Assembly (NCBI RefSeq): GCF_902167635.1
Contig: NZ_CABHMS010000001.1
Location: forward strand, 620,001-684,000
DNA from: Chitinophaga vietnamensis
GTDB taxonomy: Bacteria; Bacteroidota; Bacteroidia; Chitinophagales; Chitinophagaceae
Length of the DNA stretch: 64,000 nucleotides
Direction of reading: 5' to 3'
Shown: one piece after another, positions 60,623 through 64,000 of the stretch
Numbering within the stretch: position 1 is the first letter of the stretch
How the letters are laid out: each line of letters opens with the position of its first letter
Notes under the pieces: model-generated
What the model saw: the letters and a program-made list of their open reading frames with translations, nothing else
What the model was told of the DNA's origin: nothing
Database searches by the model: none
Program-made: the position numbers and the translations under genes

Positions 60623-61837
60623 ATGGCGGAAAGAGTGTTTATAACAGGGATGGGAATGATCACCGCCATTGGTGATAACGTAGCCGGAAATTTGCAAGGC
60701 CTGCGCGAAAGCCGTAGTGGCCTTGGATATACCCGCTATATCGATACCATTTACAAAGATGTTTTACCGGTTGGAGAAGTAAAGCAGGACAATGCCGCGC
60801 TATTTGCTATGGCGGGTATTCCTGTGCAGAACGGATTTACGCGCACCACCTTGCTCGGCCTGGTAGCGATGCGTGAAGCCCTGCACCATGCCGGTATCCG
60901 CGATATACAGGATGTGCCCACCGGCTTTATCAATGCCAGCACCGTGGGAGGGATGTGCGATACCGAAAAAGTATATTTCGATATCATCAACCCGGAAAAA
61001 GAAGGCGTATTCCTGCAGTATGTCGACACACTGGATTGCGCCGACTGTACACAGCGTATAGCCGACACCGTTGGTTTCAGCGAACATATCGCCACTGTAA
61101 GCACGGCTTGTTCCTCCTCTGCCAACGCATTGATGTTTGGCGCCCGTATGATCAAACAGGGGATGCTTCCCCGGATGGTGTGCGGCGGCACGGAGGCGCT
61201 CACCCGCTTTACACTCAACGGTTTTAACTCGCTGAAGAACGTAGATAAAAACTTCTGCCGCCCTTTTGATCAGCAGCGTACCGGTCTGAACCTCGGTGAA
61301 GGCGCGGCCTACCTGGTATTGGAGAGTGAGTCGTTTGCGCGGACCAACAACAGCCGCATACTGGCGGAATTCAGCGGTTACTGCAATACCAACGAAGCAT
61401 TCCATCCTACCTCGCCCTCCCCGGATGGCGATGGCGCTTACGAAGCCATGAAAAATGCGCTGGCAATGAGCGGCAGAACCCTGGAAGAGGTGCAGTATAT
61501 CAATGTGCATGGCACCGCCACTTTAAATAATGATATCTCTGAAGGGAAAGCATTGGAGCGATTGTTTGGTACCAGGGTACCTTTGTTCAGCTCTACCAAA
61601 CCCTTTACAGGACACACGCTGGCGGCAGCCGGCGCTATTGAGGCCATCTATGCAGCATTGGCCATACAACATGGACTGATCTTCCCTAATCTCAATTTTT
61701 CAGAAAGGATGGAAGAATTGCAGATAGCACCTGTGACCACCTTGCAGGAGGGACAGTCTGTAAACAATGTTATTTCAAACTCATTCGGCTTCGGAGGCAA
61801 TAATGCCTCTCTCGTGATCAGTAAATATGAAGGGTAA
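60623..61837 (+). CDS. beta-ketoacyl-ACP synthase (KAS I/II type) for aryl-polyene chain growth
   Basis: The product has 404 residues. All catalytic residues are visible: Cys163 in VSTACSSSANAL, His296 in NVHGTATLNND and His331 in PFTGHTLAAAGA. The fold is a normal KAS II. It extends the chain on the ACP encoded just upstream. The next gene overlaps it by 11 bp and encodes a ketosynthase-like protein without the Cys, so the two probably form a heterodimer, as in aryl-polyene systems. Confidence 0.9.
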   Translation: MAERVFITGMGMITAIGDNVAGNLQGLRESRSGLGYTRYIDTIYKDVLPVGEVKQDNAALFAMAGIPVQNGFTRTTLLGLVAMREALHHAGIRDIQDVPTGFINASTVGGMCDTEKVYFDIINPEKEGVFLQYVDTLDCADCTQRIADTVGFSEHIATVSTACSSSANALMFGARMIKQGMLPRMVCGGTEALTRFTLNGFNSLKNVDKNFCRPFDQQRTGLNLGEGAAYLVLESESFARTNNSRILAEFSGYCNTNEAFHPTSPSPDGDGAYEAMKNALAMSGRTLEEVQYINVHGTATLNNDISEGKALERLFGTRVPLFSSTKPFTGHTLAAAGAIEAIYAALAIQHGLIFPNLNFSERMEELQIAPVTTLQEGQSVNNVISNSFGFGGNNASLVISKYEG

Positions 61838-62870
61838 GTGTTACATACAAGGAATGGCGGCCATTTCCCCGCAGCATACTTTCGACGGGGATATTTTCTC
61901 TGCGCCGCTGGTGCATACAGACCGTAACCTGCTTGCCTGTATCGAGCCTGATTACAAGCCATATATTCCGGCCAACAGTTTGCGCCGCATGTCGCGCATC
62001 CTGAAGATGGGCCTCACGGCTGCACTCCGTTGCAGTGCCAACAGCGGGATCAACGCACCTGGCCCTATCGTTACCGGCACCGGCAAAGGTAGTTTGCAGG
62101 ATACGGAAAAGTTCATCAAAGAGATAGAACAATACCAGGAAACGGCGCTCAACCCCACGCCTTTCATACAATCTACCTATAACTCCGTGAACGGCCTGAT
62201 CGCTCTGCAACAGCAGTGCACCGGCTATAACAATACTTTTGTACATCGCGGTTTTTCCTTTGAAAACGCGTTGCTCGATAGCATGCTGTTGTTACAGGAA
62301 GGCGCTGCTCATACGCTCACCGGCGCTTTTGAAGAGATCACCGCAGAACATTTCTATATCAAAAGCCGCATCGGTTTTTGGAAATCCGCACCCACCGACA
62401 GCCGCGAGCTGTATCAGCAGCTCACACCCGGTACTATCTCCGGCGAAGGTGCTGCTTTCTTTGTACTAACGGCTACGCCTGCACGTGGTAGCATCGCTGC
62501 CATCAATGGCTTCAGGATGCTCTATAAACCAACGCCTGAAAAGCTTTCCGCCGTATGGCAGCAATACGGCGAAGGTGTAGACCTTATCCTCACCGGCCGC
62601 AATGGCGATAGTAACCACGAACACTATTATCAACAGCTGGATCAGATCTTGCCCGGCATTCCACAGTTGCCATTCAAACATCTCTGTGGCGAATACGACA
62701 CCGCGGGCGCTTTTGGCCTGTGGCTGGGCGCCAGTATGCTGCAAAGTGGAAAGGCGCCACAGCAGTGGTTCCCGATGATCGCATCGTTGCCATCTGGTTT
62801 CAACAGGATATTACTGTATAACCATTTTTACGGAGAGCAGCATGTGCTGATGGTGTTGGAGCGGGTTTAG
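61827..62870 (+). CDS. ketosynthase-like protein without catalytic Cys (chain-length-factor type)
   Basis: The product has 347 residues, shorter than KAS II. It keeps the general thiolase-fold pattern (GPIVTGTGKGSLQDTEKF, STYNSVNGLIALQQQCTGYN, ISGEGAAFFVL). Where KAS enzymes have the catalytic TACSSS, it has FVHRGFSFENAL, so it cannot act as a ketosynthase. It overlaps the true ketosynthase gene by 11 bp, which supports translational coupling and a heterodimer. It is the last plus-strand gene of the cluster in this window. Confidence 0.82.
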   Translation: MKGKCYIQGMAAISPQHTFDGDIFSAPLVHTDRNLLACIEPDYKPYIPANSLRRMSRILKMGLTAALRCSANSGINAPGPIVTGTGKGSLQDTEKFIKEIEQYQETALNPTPFIQSTYNSVNGLIALQQQCTGYNNTFVHRGFSFENALLDSMLLLQEGAAHTLTGAFEEITAEHFYIKSRIGFWKSAPTDSRELYQQLTPGTISGEGAAFFVLTATPARGSIAAINGFRMLYKPTPEKLSAVWQQYGEGVDLILTGRNGDSNHEHYYQQLDQILPGIPQLPFKHLCGEYDTAGAFGLWLGASMLQSGKAPQQWFPMIASLPSGFNRILLYNHFYGEQHVLMVLERV

Positions 62871-63982
62871 AGATTGCATCTCCGTAGCTCTTCTGCCAGA
62901 AAATGTTCCAGTTGTTTTTTAGTGGGCAATTGCACAGCATATCGCGAGACAAAAAGTTGTTGGTCCATGCCTGCCGGTATCGCAAACTCCACCAAAGATT
63001 CATTTTTATTAGTTACGAGCAGAATGCCTATTGGCGGGTTGTCGCCAGGCTCCATCATTTTAGCTTTGAAGAAGTTCAGATAGGTAGTGAGTTGTCCGGC
63101 ATCAGCAGTAGTGAAGTCCCCAACCTTCAGTTCGATCAATATATGACAACGTAGAATCCGGTGATAGAAAACGATATCGATAAAGTAGTATTCCGGTCCG
63201 ATCAATATTCTTTTCTGCCGGCCTTCCAGACAAAATCCATGACCCATTTCCAGCAGGAAGTCCTGCAGGTGGTTCAGTAACTGTTCTTGTACCAGGTTTT
63301 CTTCCCCCAATATTTTCTGAGGAATATCGAGAAACTCGAACGTATATACGTTTTTGATGAAATCTGATGGAACTACTGGAGATGCGGTACGTTGCTGGAT
63401 CAGCCTGGAGAGCTTTTCCGGGTCCTGGGCAAGTCCCATTCTTTCAAAATACAAAGAACCGATCTGGCGTTTCAATTCACGTACGCTCCAATTGGCCTTC
63501 ATGCATTCAAGCTCGTAAAAGGTACGTTGAAGTTGATCTTTGATGGTTAGCAGGCAGGTGATGTGTGTGAAAGATAAATTGTCGACTATTTTGTTAGCGG
63601 GCACTTGCAGCGGGTTTATTGATGCAATTTCTTGACTATTAGCGTTTTGGAATTCGTCAGTCAGTGACTGACGAATTTGAATGGCGCTGTTTTTTAACTT
63701 ATCTCGTACTAGTTCGTGTATTTGAGGATAGTATAAATAGAACTGCCTGAACAATTTCAGGTTAGTTTCGGACATTTTCAGATGAGATAATTTTTCTGTG
63801 ATCTTGATCATCAGATTATCCCGGTACTTTGCCCTATCCTGGCCGCTTTGCTCGTATTCAACGATGTAATAGCCAATAAGCCAGTTGCGTAAAGTGAGGG
63901 AGCGATTAACTGCTTTAGCCGCTGTTTGCTGGAAGCGCACATGCGTGGCTTCAATGGTGTTAACAAGCGTATTAAACTTCAT
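62867..63982 (-). CDS. DUF1016/YhcG-like protein with C-terminal PDDEXK nuclease domain
   Basis: The product has 371 residues. The helical DUF1016 N-terminal part (about 1-190, SLTLRNWLIGYYIVEYEQSG, FRQFYLYYPQIHELV) is followed by a PDDEXK nuclease core: Asp269 in YFIDIVFYHR, then Glu284 and Lys286 in LIELKVGDF. YhcG-like nucleases are often found near restriction systems and mobile DNA; the role is not settled. The gene is convergent to the pigment cluster and overlaps its last gene by 4 bp. Its base composition looks more AT-rich than its neighbours, which suggests transfer. Confidence 0.87.
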   Translation of the reverse strand: MKFNTLVNTIEATHVRFQQTAAKAVNRSLTLRNWLIGYYIVEYEQSGQDRAKYRDNLMIKITEKLSHLKMSETNLKLFRQFYLYYPQIHELVRDKLKNSAIQIRQSLTDEFQNANSQEIASINPLQVPANKIVDNLSFTHITCLLTIKDQLQRTFYELECMKANWSVRELKRQIGSLYFERMGLAQDPEKLSRLIQQRTASPVVPSDFIKNVYTFEFLDIPQKILGEENLVQEQLLNHLQDFLLEMGHGFCLEGRQKRILIGPEYYFIDIVFYHRILRCHILIELKVGDFTTADAGQLTTYLNFFKAKMMEPGDNPPIGILLVTNKNESLVEFAIPAGMDQQLFVSRYAVQLPTKKQLEHFLAEELRRCNL

Positions 63983-64000
63983 AAGAAGATGATTAAGTTT

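Noticed and set aside
1-64000. CRISPR array, tRNA/rRNA genes, prophage or IS element
   Set aside because: No spaced direct repeats, tRNA-like clover patterns, transposase or integrase sequences were found on reading the window.

Overview
The window looks like chromosomal DNA of a gliding, pigmented member of the Bacteroidota, most likely Chitinophagaceae (Chitinophaga or a close relative). The signs are type IX secretion (T9SS) cargo with type A and type B sorting domains, PorP/SprF proteins paired with long PKD-repeat proteins, -7 promoter boxes of the Bacteroidota type (TAnnTTTG), almost no Shine-Dalgarno sequences, and a flexirubin-like dialkylresorcinol/aryl-polyene cluster. I saw no tRNA, rRNA, CRISPR array, integrase or transposase.

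Layout. 1-4.1 kb: the end of a PKD/T9SS type B protein with its PorP/SprF partner, a GlcD-like flavin dehydrogenase and a small beta-barrel protein. 4.2-6.1 kb: a phosphonatase-like hydrolase and a DAO-type FAD oxidoreductase, a pair linked in known genomes to phosphonate breakdown. 6.1-10 kb: housekeeping genes (LOG-family protein, O-methyltransferase, LysM glucosaminidase, hypoxanthine phosphoribosyltransferase), with a possible structured RNA before the first. 10-16 kb: a YfbK-like VWA protein, then grpE-dnaJ-rlmK-like on the minus strand and rlmI on the plus strand. 16-19.4 kb: a Tat-exported GH116 glycosidase with an RbsD/FucU-like lipoprotein, separated from rlmI by a 126-bp near-perfect palindrome. 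19.5-29 kb: a minus-strand surface-protein region with PKD proteins of 1,620 and 947 residues, a PorP/SprF protein and a 119-residue T9SS type A protein.

29-43.4 kb: mixed metabolism and repair. It holds a TPMT-like methyltransferase, a RibD_C/DHFR-like reductase between inverted copies of a repeat, an M32 carboxypeptidase, Nif3, a zinc-ribbon protein, recN, fabI, a LolD-like ATPase, and an lhr-pdeM-histone deacetylase operon. 43.4-54.3 kb: purine permease, LD-carboxypeptidase, an AraC regulator with a SnoaL-like gene, an Lrp regulator divergent from an MFS exporter, a periplasmic-binding lipoprotein, guaA and a head-GIN lipoprotein. 54.5-62.9 kb: a one-directional flexirubin-type cluster (darA-like, darB-like, conserved small protein, BtrH-like protein, ABC transporter pair, acyl carrier protein, ketosynthase plus chain-length-factor-like partner). 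It meets a convergent DUF1016/PDDEXK nuclease gene at the window edge, and the other usual cluster genes are not in view.

Non-coding structure is notable. Several gene ends carry long inverted repeats whose arms are built of short repeated words, each with a different sequence. Several genes have a TAnnTTTG-like box ending exactly four bases before the ATG, which predicts leaderless mRNAs.
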